64,000 nt of DNA, from positions 248,001 to 312,000 of the forward strand of contig ML991801.1 in NCBI GenBank assembly GCA_010094025.1, written 5' to 3'. This stretch comes from Viridothelium virens. Its lineage: Eukaryota > Ascomycota > Dothideomycetes > Trypetheliales > Trypetheliaceae. The notes beneath the pieces are model-generated. The model was not told where the DNA came from, did not search any database, and saw only the letters and a list, made by a program, of their open reading frames with translations. Shown here one piece after another: positions 12,729-24,151 of this stretch (positions within the stretch are counted from its first letter, which is position 1; every line of letters begins with the position of its first letter). A program made the position numbers and the translations under genes.

Positions 12729-14749
12729 CTATACTATTGTAACGGTCTCCGTTCTTCCTAGCCATTTTTGCAACCCAGATTCCTTACCGTTAATGCGGAA
12801 GAATCCGATCCGGCGGTACGTGTTGGCCGTCTTGTCAAGTAAGGCCAGCAAAACTCCTTGTCTCTTCGTCAATAATAAGCATTCAACGAGCTCGGGACGT
12901 TCGTCGTCATCATCGAAGAGGCAGATTGCGATCGCGCTGCTATAATGATCCGGTTTGCTCGATTCCGCACGCGCGTTGTGGTCGTCTCCGTCTTCTTCTG
13001 CAGCAAACAGCGCCGTTCCGTCCCACTCGTTATGTTCATCGTTCTTGTTCATTGGAATTCGCCAGCCGTGTTTTTTGAACCACCTCGCGCGCCTCAATGG
13101 AGCCTCTATGACAAGTTTACCGCCTTTTACTCTCCCATTCGGATCCTTCGTAGCTGGCTCAATAGTGATCTCGAGGAATCTTGAAATTTCTTCCGCATTC
13201 TCGTTCACTGAATTTTCGCGTTTCAGAAATGGCCAGCAATAATAGCACTGCCATTGTACAGAGACCCAACTCCAGCTTGGCGCACGCTCATATCTTCTGT
13301 TACCTCTCAATGGACGATCTTCGGATCTTCTGACGCGCCATTGGAGGCCGTAGATGAAGTCTTTCTCCCACAGTCCTGCTAGATATCTTCCACCGATAAA
13401 GCTCTGATATTCCTTCACCAGACCAGATATTGCAGGTAATCTATCTTCTTCATAGCTGAGACCGAGGGACGTATAAGCAGGGAGGTCCCCATACCATTTA
13501 ATGAACACCCCGGGGAAATCTTTGGGACTTCCGAGCGACGGGACCAAGCTAGTCGTGTCCTTGTGCGAATGGAATAGAAGAGAATGAGATTCGGTTGGAG
13601 TTGGGCGTTCCCATTCCCTACTGATGCCGTATCGGCAACGAAAGGATACGCCCTCCGAGCGAAATTCGAAGGTGCGGAAGGCGAACTCTTTTTCCTGAAA
13701 AGCCCAGGCGCGCCCACTAAGAGCGTTCCAGTCCGAGGGCCTCTCAACTAGCTGTACGGAGCCCCAAGGTTTCGCGTCCGAAACCGAGGGGCGAAAGGGA
13801 ACGGTGATTGATTCTAGGGGTACGCGACCCGGAAAGACGCCAACGGAAGAATCGGGATGGATGGCAGCGAGAATAGTAGCATAGGAATTGCCATAGATCT
13901 CAGCCATTCTGGTCGACTGCTCTGCCCAGTCATCCATGTTGGGAGAGTCTTGGATAATGCAAAGAGCATCCACCCAAAGATATTGGAAACCCAGCTTTCG
14001 GGTAATGCTAATAGCCTCCTGAATGGTCTTGGATAAACCAGAGAAAGGGATGGATTTGCGGTAATCCTCAATATTTGCCATCGTTGTCACAAGTTGCTTC
14101 GAAGTGCCCCAACAGTAGCTAAGAGTGAGATATTTGATGCCCTTTCCTTCCAGCTCTACGAGGAATGGCTCTCTAGAACCGTCAAACGAGCCGACGTCTA
14201 CCAATCGCGCTGGAGGTTTTATGGGGTTCAATAAAGCTTCCTGCTGGCATACGATATGCTCGCTCTGGCAGCAATTCAACCAAGCGGACATCAGATTGTA
14301 AAGCTCAGGACAGTCTAGATCTGGCAGCCGTTCCCGAGTATACACGACGACCGATGAAGTATCTCCTGGTTGCTGTCATTTCATGGTCTTTAAGCTTTGT
14401 TGAATTGATATTTACCTTCTCTGGCAGCAATATCGACGCCAACTTCGTACTTTGCATCCGGCCCGATCCGAGCATAGATCCTGTTCGAGTCGAACTCGTC
14501 TGTGTCGAATTCTCGAAAAAGTCGAATGCTCGAATCTTGTGCCTCATTCGGACCTTCCGCACAAAAGTCTAGAAAGAGCCTCGTGTGATCTTTTGAGTTG
14601 AGACGATTTCGTAGAAATTTGCAACTCTCACAAGACTCGGCACTTAATTTCAGCGATGCAGCATTTGGATGATGAGCGAAAGAAAAGGAGTGGTTGAACA
14701 CGGTAAACGAACGACATCTTTCACATAGAGGCATGCTTCTGGTGGACAA
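12729..14749 (-). CDS. HET-domain (heterokaryon incompatibility) protein
   Basis: Two exons: 14749-14416 and 14365-12729, joined through a 50-nt intron (donor GTAAAT), give 656 residues. The N-terminus has a CERC...CESC Cys pattern (residues about 9-45) typical of this large family. The HET domain follows: YLTLSYCWG (about residues 190-198), then the block containing GFQYLWVDALCIIQD and the YGNSYATILA segment. The C-terminal half has no other domain I recognise; such regions are variable in the family. HET proteins act in allorecognition and cell death after fusion of unlike individuals, but most paralogs have no tested role, so function here is by family only. It is convergent with the xylanase gene. 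No break is seen and the domain is complete. Confidence 0.9.
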
Positions 14750-15467
14750 CGGAGAAGTTCAATGATAAATTGTCAATGAGAGAGGATAAGGATATATCAC
14801 ATTCACTGTTGAGGTCTTGGCGGATAGCGGTTGAAAGAGTTGCAGCAAAGAGGAGAGAGGGACAAGACCATGATAGATCCCATCATGGGATTCGGTACGC
14901 ACAGCCTCATGCTGCTGTTTAATTGATTGTGATCATGCAAAGAAGATCAGTCGTTGCCTTGACGCCTGCAGCTCAGCCTCCAGATCGGCAACAGCACGGT
15001 GCATCCACCGTGAGGCTCTCTCTCGGCAGGCATATTGTGTTAGGTAGGCGGTTTCCAACTGCATGGTAGTGCAATCCAGTAGCATTGAAAAGAAAAGCCA
15101 GAGGATTAAGTAAGGTACGGACGGGAGATTGTTTGACCATCTGGTAAAATTGCTCGGGTCAGCAGTTGCGCCGAAGCCTTATGTCGTCATATGTTGACAC
15201 TTGCCTTTGAAACGTTTGCACCCCACCTGAACCCAACCCAATAAAAGGAACTAATATTTTTAATAAAATGAATTTTTAATTTCTTCTATTTTTAGATATA
15301 TGATCTATATTTTTTATCTCCTATTTAATTCTTAAGATAGTTGGGTTTAGAATTAAGGGTCTTTGGTAGAAAAAGGGTGCGTGGGTGGTGGGGTGGGCTC
15401 GTGTAGCTACTCTAGAGGGGGAAACTTGTATTCCGATTCCAATCAGAACTTGATAAGAAAAATAAGT
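14750..15467. other. Intergenic with AT-rich patch
   Basis: Shared upstream region of the divergent HET and dehalogenase genes. Bases about 15240-15350 are strongly AT-rich (long A/T runs with few G or C), unlike the rest of the window. No gene seen. Confidence 0.5.
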
Positions 15468-16415
15468 ATGACAACCACACCAAAACTCCGTGTCCTCTTC
15501 TTCGACGTTTTCGGGACCTGTGTAGCCCAGAGAACGCCAGTAGCGGACGAGCTATGGAGAGCGGCTCGAGAGGCGCTGGAGTCGGACGTGTCGTCGATTA
15601 GTAGTGAAGTCCGAACCAAAGCGACGAAGATGGTATGCCCCGGCCAGTTGAGCACTCCCTTAAAATGTAAATTAATATCTTTTGCAGTCATACGAGCAGT
15701 GGCTCGATTTTGGAGGGGTCAGTGGTCATTCGAACAACATGATCGCAAATCTAAGTGCTAACAAGAGCAGGGATGGAACAAAGAGGGGGAAAAATTCGTT
15801 CGCGATAGTATTGCAAAACACAGCACCGTAGACTGGAGAGCAGTCGACAAGCATCGCCTTGAATTACTGCCTAAACTCCTCGCACAGCGCGGTCTGATCA
15901 TTCTACGCCAAGACGCTAGCACCTCAGAGCTCCAAGTAGGAGAGGGGTCGCTCTGGGATGAGTCGCAACTCAAACATCTGGGCCTCGTCTGGCACCGTCT
16001 AATCCCCTGGCCCGACACCTGTCGTGGCTTGGACTTGCTTAACAGGCAATTTTCTACTGTAGCCCTTAGCAACACCTACAACGACTTACTAGAACACCTA
16101 GTAGCGCATAGCAGCATCCCCTTTACGCATATTTACTCCGCCGACATGTTCCAATCCTTCAAGCCGAACCCCAAGGTATATCTCGGAGCGGCAGAGAAGA
16201 TGGGCGTGAAACCGGAGGAGTGTGGGCTTGTAGCCGCACATCTAAGTGATTTGAAAGGTGCGAAGGCGTGCGGATTCTATGCAATATATGTGGACAGACC
16301 GTTAGAGGAGAAAAACCCAGAATTACGGGAGCAAAATATTCCGGATATGTGGATCAAAGAGGATGAGGATGGGCTTGCCAGTCTTGCTGACTGTTTAGGA
16401 ATACAAGTTGGTTAA
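15468..16415 (+). CDS. Haloacid dehalogenase-like hydrolase (type II)
   Basis: Three exons: 15468-15632, 15688-15717 (only 30 bases) and 15771-16415, giving 279 residues. HAD motifs: FFDVFGT near residue 12 (nucleophile Asp), the Ser of ALSNTYND, the Lys of FKPNPKVYLGA, and the closing acidic motif in AAHLSDLKGAKACGF. The layout and the AAH..DL segment match L-2-haloacid dehalogenase-like proteins, which remove halide from 2-haloalkanoic acids; many fungal members have unknown substrates. Both introns (55 and 53 nt) have good branch points (the second has GTGCTAAC). The tiny middle exon (SYEQWLDFGG) is needed to keep the family helix intact. No signal peptide, so likely cytosolic. Confidence 0.88.
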
Positions 16416-17673
16416 TGGATGTCAACAGATATGTCTGTAGTTTCCATATCATTATTTTAGACCTTGTGGTCTTTTATTCCGAAGACTACACAGTTGATGT
16501 TGTGGCTTCTCGGTGGCTAGACCGGACGTTCCATGCCAAGTCACTTCTTTATAAGACATCGACTGCGTTATCTCAGTCAATAATTCGCACGCTTTTGAAA
16601 GGTGTACTGACAAGATAAGGTCAGCTTGTCAAGAGAAATACAATGAGCTATTAGAAAGGTGGAGGGAGCTGTCGCTTGATACTTCTATCGAATGGACGAA
16701 TCAATTAGAATAGAAACTTGGGGGACATGGTGACGTTGTAATTTCTTAAGTGGAGGAATGAGCATGTGCTATTTCCCAGCCTTGCATGGTCACTGGCAGT
16801 AGCCCTTAGGCCGTTGCGTGAATTCGAAGATGAAACTGGAATTCTGTAAGCCATGCACTTAGTAATAACAGTCGGAGAGCGAAGATCCCCGCCGAAACGA
16901 GTGCGGCTGAAGTCAGGGGATAGTTTTGAACACTGGTAAGCTAGCTCTTTTTATAATTAGTTTGTTCCCTTAGTAAGAAGCGGAATGTCTTTCCTCCGCA
17001 GCATAATAATTACGGATGCTTTTCCTGGCTTTCCCTGCACTTGTGATTCAATCTTAGCCAACAGAAGCATTGACGAGTTGGACATGGCCGTAGGAGAATC
17101 TTATGCCACAGAGCTGAAGCTCCAGCTTATGGCTGAGGTGCCTATGAAATGTTCCAGAAACCTTCAGATGCATGGTTCTCGCGTAGGTAATGTATTTTCG
17201 CTTTCTCCAAGATCGTCTTGTATGGCTCCGCCCTATTATTCGCTTTTCTTGGTTCCACAATGCGTATCCTTGTAGCTTGCTTGAATCCAATTGGATCAAG
17301 CTCGTATTTCCCGCGTGATATACTAAATATGAACCGTCGACTTAGTGGATTTCAGAATAGTGTTATCAACTAGTAATACGATGTGCATAGCGGTCGCCTG
17401 GGCTGTGACTACGTCCGTGTGGAAAATCCGCTGGTATCCCTTCTCTGGTCTCGTCTCCCACTTCAAACCGCAAGTGATTAATATTGCTATTACTGAGAGA
17501 AGACTTCATTCACACCCTAGCACTCTTATTGCGCCTGGAGCTCGAGCGATTGACGGCTCTAAGGCCTTGCGCGCATCATGGCAGGTAAGAGGGGACCCTA
17601 TTGTTGAAATACCGTCCAAGACAGCTAACAGTCGCCCATAGACTTCACTCCCGCTTCAATAACGACCTTAGCG
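16416..17673. other. Intergenic
   Basis: About 1.25 kb with no supported gene. A plus-strand open frame of 96 codons near 16985-17275 has no domain or good start context. Confidence 0.45.
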
Positions 17674-18609
17674 ATGAGCTCAGTCTTTACTCCGCCCGCC
17701 TCCTGTTCATCCTCATGGTGGACGTACGAGAATTCTGGCTATAACAGCGTTAGTAATGGATTGCTCATACAAAACGCTATTGTCGAGTTTCAATCAGATT
17801 GTTTCCCATCAGACTGGGGAAACTTTGGAAGAGCTCAAGCTACACAAATCTATTCTCCGGGTTGGTGTCCAGATGGATACACGACTGCAGCCGATCAGAA
17901 TGGAGATGTCACTACGGCGACATGCTGCCTTTCGTATGTTTTTTGCTCCGCATGTGTGAGATTCATCGCTGACAGGCGCAGTGGTTATACATACTCTACA
18001 ACACTTACAACCGGAGGAGGCGCGACGACTGTCGTCTTCGCTGGCTGTTTGAGCAACCTCCCTGCGCATTCCACTACAACTGTCCTGAATCGGGGTGACG
18101 ATGACATACTTAATACAACTGTCGTCTCTGGACCTATAACCAAATGGGCTGTTCCTATTACCGTAGAGGTTGCGACATCAGATGCTCATTTATTCACCAC
18201 ATCAACCAGAACAACCACACCAACTCCGGCTGCTGGAGCTGGGAGCACCTCAACCACCGCAACGCCGACAAAAAAGCCGTCAACAAGCACGCCCACCCCA
18301 AGTCCATCCAATGATCACGTTGGAGTTGGAGTCGGCGTCGGTGTTGGCGTTGGTGTCGCCATCATTGCTGCCCTCCTGGGATTTTTCCTTTACCGCAGGC
18401 GAAGAAGACAACGACAAATAGGAGGAGCTCGCCCTGATATGCCGCCAGAACTCGACGACAAGCAGCTGACGCCGCGCGAGTTGGACAGCCAAGTGATACC
18501 TCCTAGAGAGTTGCAGGGAGATACGACGAATCCGGAGTTGCCGGGATCACAGCCTAGCCGTGGGAAGAGCGTAAGGCAGAGCGGACCGCCGGCTGAATTG
18601 GAAGCCTGA
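17674..18609 (+). CDS. Single-span cell-surface protein, Cys-rich ectodomain
   Basis: I recognise the architecture, not a named gene. The N-terminal part (MSSVFTPPASCSSSWWTYEN...) is Cys-rich, with GWCPDGYTTA and ATCCLS segments; then comes a Thr/Ser/Pro-rich stalk, a transmembrane segment built on a GV dipeptide run (VGVGVGVGVGVAIIAALLGFFLY) and a cytoplasmic tail starting RRRRRQRQ with Pro-Glu-Leu repeats. Length is about 311 residues if unspliced. A GTATGT donor at 17934 with acceptors at 17975 or 17981 marks a likely in-frame intron (42 or 48 nt) that would remove 14-16 residues and restore a short Cys-Gly-Tyr junction. It shares its layout with the gene at 36799-38118. Such proteins are often compared with Wsc/Mid2-type wall sensors; that role is inference. 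No classical signal peptide is seen. Confidence 0.75.
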   Translation: MSSVFTPPASCSSSWWTYENSGYNSVSNGLLIQNAIVEFQSDCFPSDWGNFGRAQATQIYSPGWCPDGYTTAADQNGDVTTATCCLSYVFCSACVRFIADRRSGYTYSTTLTTGGGATTVVFAGCLSNLPAHSTTTVLNRGDDDILNTTVVSGPITKWAVPITVEVATSDAHLFTTSTRTTTPTPAAGAGSTSTTATPTKKPSTSTPTPSPSNDHVGVGVGVGVGVGVAIIAALLGFFLYRRRRRQRQIGGARPDMPPELDDKQLTPRELDSQVIPPRELQGDTTNPELPGSQPSRGKSVRQSGPPAELEA

Positions 18610-19710
18610 GATTATGCTGCCGATGGAGCCAGATAGATTTGGAGGAGTAACCCGCGGTGGCGTTCTGCAAAGAGTAGAGGAGTAAAGCTAAAGCGAGCCG
18701 TGTGACGAGTGACTGGCTTGGCCTGGAGTTTCGCCAACAGACGTGGGATAGAAGAGCTGATCGACGTTCGCTGAGACGCGAGCCATCCATCATTCAATTT
18801 CGAGTCAAGAATATCGAAAATGGTCTCCATTGCCATTTCCATCGAATCTCTTTTGGCTCCTTTGTTCATAGGCGGGTATCGTTGGAGATGGGCTGGATGC
18901 ATCAGATCTTTTTGCAAGTTCCGGCAGCCGAGATGATCAACCTATCAGTTCTTATCCCACCAGCCGATGGACAGTGTCTTCGTGCCCCTGTAACTCCTAC
19001 CGCGCACTGGCGCGACAGTTGCACGACTTGCCAGGTTGGATGAGTACTTTCTGGGCCAGGAAGTTGCGTAGTGAGATACCCTAGCATTTGATTCAGCGTT
19101 ACTTGGAGCGTGCGTGCGTGCATTCATAAGGCAGGTTGGATCTCTTTGCGTTGATCTGACTTGGCCTGTTTTAAAAAATGTGTTTCGACAGCGACTTTTT
19201 GTGTATATATTTGTACCATACTATACGCATACTCGACCGTAATCTTAGCATCATCATCATTTACATATACCATCGCGTCCATGCACATGTAATATCGTAC
19301 CTTACCTAAGTCAAATGCAAATGCAAAGTTGCGTGTGACTGCGAGATTTTTAGGTGGGAACTTTCCTCGTGCATGTCCATCAGCGGCTAAAAAGCACCTG
19401 ACCCGTCTGGGCAGGGGAAAACAAGACGTGATTGGCAGCACCGCTTCTCCGCTGTGGGGATGTTTTCGTGGGGTACTGCATGCAGCAACAAACCTTTGAG
19501 GAGATGCTCCGAAAACACTTCCGCACGGTAGACAAGTCAGGTAGGTAGGCTAGGTACTTATTTCTATAATGGCCTCATTTAAGATCGTCGAAGTTCCCAG
19601 GCTCCATCGTTGCTCTATCTCTCTCCGTTGTTCAAAACAATCCTGGCTGCATGCATTTCCTTTTCTAGTTGCAATATTTGTCCATTCCCTGAAAGTCAAC
19701 CCTTGAGAAG
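18610..19710. other. Intergenic, glucoamylase upstream region
   Basis: About 1.1 kb with no supported gene. A short AGGTAGGTAGG-type repeat lies near 19540-19550. Confidence 0.5.
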
Positions 19711-21736
19711 ATGATGTTAACTTCGATATCTGCGGCTGTGCTGCTCTTTTCCGGGTTTAGCTTTGCTCAAAATGACTGCCAGACCACGAATGTGGCAACA
19801 TCGGTACCAGGCAATGAAACGCAACTTGCTTTGCAAGCTTATTCTTACTGTGGAGGGAGTCTTAACATCACGGCTTATATTGCGGTACGAATGTGATCTT
19901 GCTCGTTAAGGAACCACATCTTTGCAAATCTAGAATGCTGATTTTTGTGGAAGAACCTCGACTATAATAAAGCCGTAACTTTGTATTATACCAACGGCAC
20001 AAACGTGTCGACACCTCTAAACACTGCATCTCTTGGATATATTTCAGATGCTCCTGGAGCGACCGGATGGGAAATATGGGGATCAAATGACACTGAAGCC
20101 TACTTCGATGGTGTTACCCAGCTCCTGAACCTGACATACGCTGCAACGGACATCGGGCAAACCTACTCTGAACAGCTCGGCCTTCCTGTAGCTGCCAGTG
20201 GCGCACTGGCTCCTTCAGATCTTCCAGCGCCAAAACCATATGCAAGTCCTTCGGGGCTCGCTCAGGACATCACCAGCTGGTTGGCGCTGTCTAGTGATAA
20301 TGCATCCGAAGCGGTCAATGCCAAGAACCTGATGTTTGCTAATGTCAATACCCCTGGGTCAGCAAATGGAACCGTGATTGCCGCACAATCGACTGTCAAC
20401 CCGGATTATGCCTATAACTGGGTACGCGACTCTTCTCTCACCATGGATGTTGTATACCAGCTTTACAATGCTGCCACGTCTGCAGGTGCCAAAGCTGCGT
20501 ATGCGCAGGTTCTATTTGCGTATGCTGGAGCTCGGGCAACGGAGCAAAACGATCCAAATTTGCAGACTGGTCTGGGCGAGCCTAAGTTCTTCCTCAATAA
20601 CTCTATTTTCACCGGTCCTTGGGGTAGACCACAAAATGATGGACCAGCCACTTCAGCGATCACTTTAATGGAATTTGCCAACGCGTATCTCAAAAACAAT
20701 GGTTCCATGACCACCGTCCGCCAGCTGATCTACGACTCCAATACCTATCCAACTCAAGCGCCGGTACTAAAGGACCTTTTGTTTGTGGCCAATAATTGGT
20801 CATCTCCGACCTACGATCTTTGGGAAGAGGAGGAATCGACTCATTTCTATGATCGTCTGGTCCAACGCCGTGCCCTGGTGATGGGAGCGTCATTCGCCCA
20901 GTCCATGGATGATAGTGACACCAGTAGTACCTTGTCCAGCGCTGCTTCTGCCCTTACAGATACACTTTCGGAGTTTTGGAATAAAGGTCGCCAGCTTATC
21001 CTCTATGAATATGGACCTGTATTGAACAACAAAGTCTCGTACAAAGACATCGCGGTTGTCCTTGCAATTTTGCATGGTTACGCCGGAGACGATGTCTATT
21101 CATACACGAACGACCAGGTGCTCGTAAGCTCGTATCAAATTGCGACGAGCTTTCTTTCCGTCTTTCCGATCGCTAATGTTACTACCGATAGCAGCGGTCA
21201 GGTCCTTGGCATCCCAGTTGGGTAAGTAGTCAAATCCTTTCCCGGTAATTACGCACTTTTAGGCTCACTCGAATGTTAGGCGTTACCCAGAAGATGTGTA
21301 CAATGGTACCGGTACCTCCCTCGGTAATCCTTGGTATCTTACGACCGCCGCCATGGCCGAGTTTTTGTATCGCACAGCCGCCAGCTACAACACGTCAGGT
21401 TCCATTGCCGTCACCAACACCTCCCTACCCTTCTGGTCATACTTTGCACCAAACGCGAATGCCACCGCGGGGTCGACGTACAGCAGCTCAACCGCTACGT
21501 ACGGTAGTCTGATCGCGAGCTTGGAGGGTTGGGCCGATGCGTTCGTGCGCCGTATCAAGTATCACACTCCAGCAGGAGGTCATCTATCTGAAGAGTTCAA
21601 TCGTAACACTGGAGTTGCGCAAGGAGCGGCGGATTTGACATGGAGCTACGCGAGTCTGTTGACGACAGCATTTGCAAGGGCAGAACTGACAGGTGATGCG
21701 ACCTATATTCGTACTCTGGCGAATACGGGAATATAA
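19711..21736 (+). CDS. Secreted glucoamylase, GH15 with N-terminal CBM21-like domain
   Basis: Releases glucose from the non-reducing ends of starch or related glucans outside the cell. Three exons: 19711-19884, 19954-21221 and 21280-21736, giving 632 residues. Signal peptide at the start (MMLTSISAAVLLFSGFSFAQ). Residues about 20-125 resemble a CBM21-type starch-binding domain (AYIANLDYNKAVTLYYTNGT); the first intron must end at 19953, because an earlier acceptor gives a stop. The GH15 catalytic domain follows: YNWVRDSSLTMDV, the YDLWEEEEST block with the general acid Glu, and the late SEEFNRNTGVAQGA block with the second catalytic Glu. Many N-glycosylation sequons fit secretion. The N-terminal starch-binding arrangement differs from the C-terminal CBM20 of Aspergillus GlaA. 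Confidence 0.94.
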
Positions 21737-21946
21737 CGGTTGGTAAGGTGACCATCAATGTCTTGAATAGATCATAATGATATCTATAATACATACATTA
21801 GCGTTGTAATCCCTATTCCCGAGCGCAGACTCCTCCCAATGCCTGACGCTGCACGACTCCCCATCCCATGACATAATCGCAAACCTCGTATTCATATCTC
21901 TTAACAAAACGCTTTGGCCATAGCTCCATATTACTCAACAACACAG

Positions 21947-23098
21947 CTAAGTAGAAGCATCAAAATTCTGATATACGCAACTGCACTCATCTGCCTCCTC
22001 CACCTCCTCAGATTCCACCGAAACCCTTTCCCCAACCGCCCCATTTACCAGCCGATAGCAGTCAGGTACTCCTTGCTCACCAGTCGCCAATTGCTGCACC
22101 TGCACTGCAAACGGCCACGGCGTGTAGCTCGCGCCTGCCCCTCCCCCGAAACCCGCACCCGCGCCACCCGCTCCTCCCTGTCCTTGCCCGGCACCAGGAT
22201 ACGTCGCGTTCATGCGCGTGTACAACTCCGCACTCAGTACCGTCCCATTATAAAAACACGTCGTCGCACCTCCATCACTCGTGATTGGCGATGATGGCGA
22301 GACCTGCTTCGGCAGCGTAAAGTTCAGCGCGTACCTTTCCGTCGCCTGCCCCGCGTCGAGGAGGGTCAGCGGCTCCGAGGAGAAGGATATCGCAAACGGA
22401 TTTGACGGAGCCGAGACGCTGTGGTTCGAGGGAGAGGAAGAGCCGATGGCCCAGTTGAAGGTCGCCAGCGAAGAGGCGGCGTTGGCGGAGTAGGTTGCGT
22501 AGGGGAAGCAGGTCCAGGTGGCGGGGTTGGCGCTGCAGTTGGTTTGCACGGTGGTGAGGTAGGTTTCTAGAGAGTAGATGCCTTGTGGGAAGGAAGGGGA
22601 AGAAGGGGGCACACCGTTCGTGCTGGGGACGGCGCTGCTGCTGCCGGCAGGAGGGGAGGAGGAGTCGGAGGCAGGAGTCGCGGTGGAAGAGGTGTGCGTT
22701 TTGCGCGTTAGGCCAAGGCCGAGACCTAGGCCTAAAGCGAGGAGGGTAAGGACGAGAAGGAGAAGGAGAAGGGCGAGTCGCTTCCAGCCTCCTCTCCGAG
22801 CGATATGTCTGTTTTCTGCGAGGCCTTTTTGCGCTTCCTTTTCGGAGGAGGGGCTTGTTGCCTCTGAGCCGGAGCTGCCCTTGTCGATGCTCTTACGCAG
22901 CGGGCTCTCTGCTGCCAGGAACTTCATGTGGAATGGGTTTCGAGAAGGAGCCGCTTGTTGAGGCGCATTGCCGTTTTCCATGATGGTCGAAAGCCGCTTT
23001 CCAGCCGACGAGAGTATTCTTCTTGGCGGCGGCTGTCCCATTGGTTTGGGCCTTGAAGACTTGAAGACGAGAGACTCGAAGTTGCTGCTTGGTGCCAT
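21947..23098 (-). CDS. Type II membrane protein, conserved fungal, unknown role
   Basis: Single exon, 383 residues. The N-terminal about 105 residues are cytoplasmic-type (basic, Ser/Pro-rich), followed by a strong Leu/Gly membrane segment (RLALLLLLLVLTLLALGLGL, near residues 107-126) preceded by RRGGWK. The C-terminal about 245 residues are extracytoplasmic, with N-glycosylation sequons and Cys residues, and contain a TYLTTVQTNCSANPATWTCF segment I have seen in uncharacterised fungal proteins. A Gly-rich insert lies near residue 325. No catalytic motif is visible. It is convergent with the glucoamylase gene, 210 bases apart. Confidence 0.75.
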   Translation of the reverse strand: MAPSSNFESLVFKSSRPKPMGQPPPRRILSSAGKRLSTIMENGNAPQQAAPSRNPFHMKFLAAESPLRKSIDKGSSGSEATSPSSEKEAQKGLAENRHIARRGGWKRLALLLLLLVLTLLALGLGLGLGLTRKTHTSSTATPASDSSSPPAGSSSAVPSTNGVPPSSPSFPQGIYSLETYLTTVQTNCSANPATWTCFPYATYSANAASSLATFNWAIGSSSPSNHSVSAPSNPFAISFSSEPLTLLDAGQATERYALNFTLPKQVSPSSPITSDGGATTCFYNGTVLSAELYTRMNATYPGAGQGQGGAGGAGAGFGGGAGASYTPWPFAVQVQQLATGEQGVPDCYRLVNGAVGERVSVESEEVEEADECSCVYQNFDAST

Positions 23099-24151
23099 CT
23101 TGATTGGATTAACTCAATATCAATTGCTCTAATCAGCACGCAGAGGCCCGAGAATCGACCAACTCTTGAAGTAGCTGGCCGCGACGTGTGGTGGTCTCAT
23201 AGCATTCTGATTGTGCCGTTCGGAGCAGGACAGTCTCGCGAGTGGACAAAGAGATCGATGTCAGAGCCCACTGCCTTGGCGCCCAAGGTGGTACAAAGGA
23301 AATAGGGAATTGGTCTCGTCTCTCAGGTCAGGAACAAACAAGCATGACACAAGGTGCATTAAGCGATCAAGAAACTCCAGGATGTAGAGAGAGGAGAAGG
23401 TAGAGGGGCCGGCGATGAGAGACAGGTTGGATAAGGTCGGCAAGAGCCATGTGGAATTGATAGCTGGTGAATTGCCTGTTTGAGGCTGAATGCGGCGCCA
23501 CGAATGACAATTTATCGTGACGGTCGTCCCAGCGTGGAAAAGTGCAAACAAGTCGGTGCAAGTGATAGTCGATCGGCGGCGCTCCGATCATGCAGACGAA
23601 GCCATCACCGCCATGATCACCAATCATCGCCAATCAGTGCCAATCATCTTCCGCCCTCGCTTGAACACTTCCGAGCCGTCTTTGAACCCTCGCTCTCGCC
23701 ATCACCATCGTCATATTAGCAGTGATGATTGGCTGTGAAAAGCTCGAGGAACCTCGAAGACTTCTCTTACTTTCACACAACTAATACGTCTTATCTCCAC
23801 GGAACAGATGCAAACTTCAAGGAAGCGTTTGGGTGCAAACCACAAGTAAATCACTAGATTGCTTCTAGTACCCAACTCACCCCTTCCCTTTTCTTGACAT
23901 TATCCGCCGGGAGTGTGTGTTCATGAAAATCCTTCGAAAGCTCCTCGCGGCCCATCGCATTCCACGAGAACCCTAACATTCACCACTATGCTGAAGTGGT
24001 GCAGTCATGCAAACTTTCTACATTCACTTCTTGCAAGCAGAATTTCTTATCTGTCGCATGATGAGTGCCACTCTGCTCCTTCGAGTTGGCTGCATTCCTT
24101 GGCTCCTGTCAACTTCTGAGAGTCTACAAAAGCTATCGCGCTTGCACAACC
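23099..24151. other. Intergenic, divergent promoter region
   Basis: Between the divergent membrane-protein gene and the clr2-like gene. The strong ATG context (CACAACCATG) at 24152 suggests that the upstream in-frame codons from 24065 are leader rather than protein. A CAATCA/CCAATCA word recurs near 23610-23650. No gene seen. Confidence 0.5.

Noticed and set aside
11135-21736. Starch/xylan degradation gene cluster
   Set aside because: The xylanase and glucoamylase genes are separated by a HET gene, a dehalogenase gene and a surface-protein gene; shared regulation is not visible.
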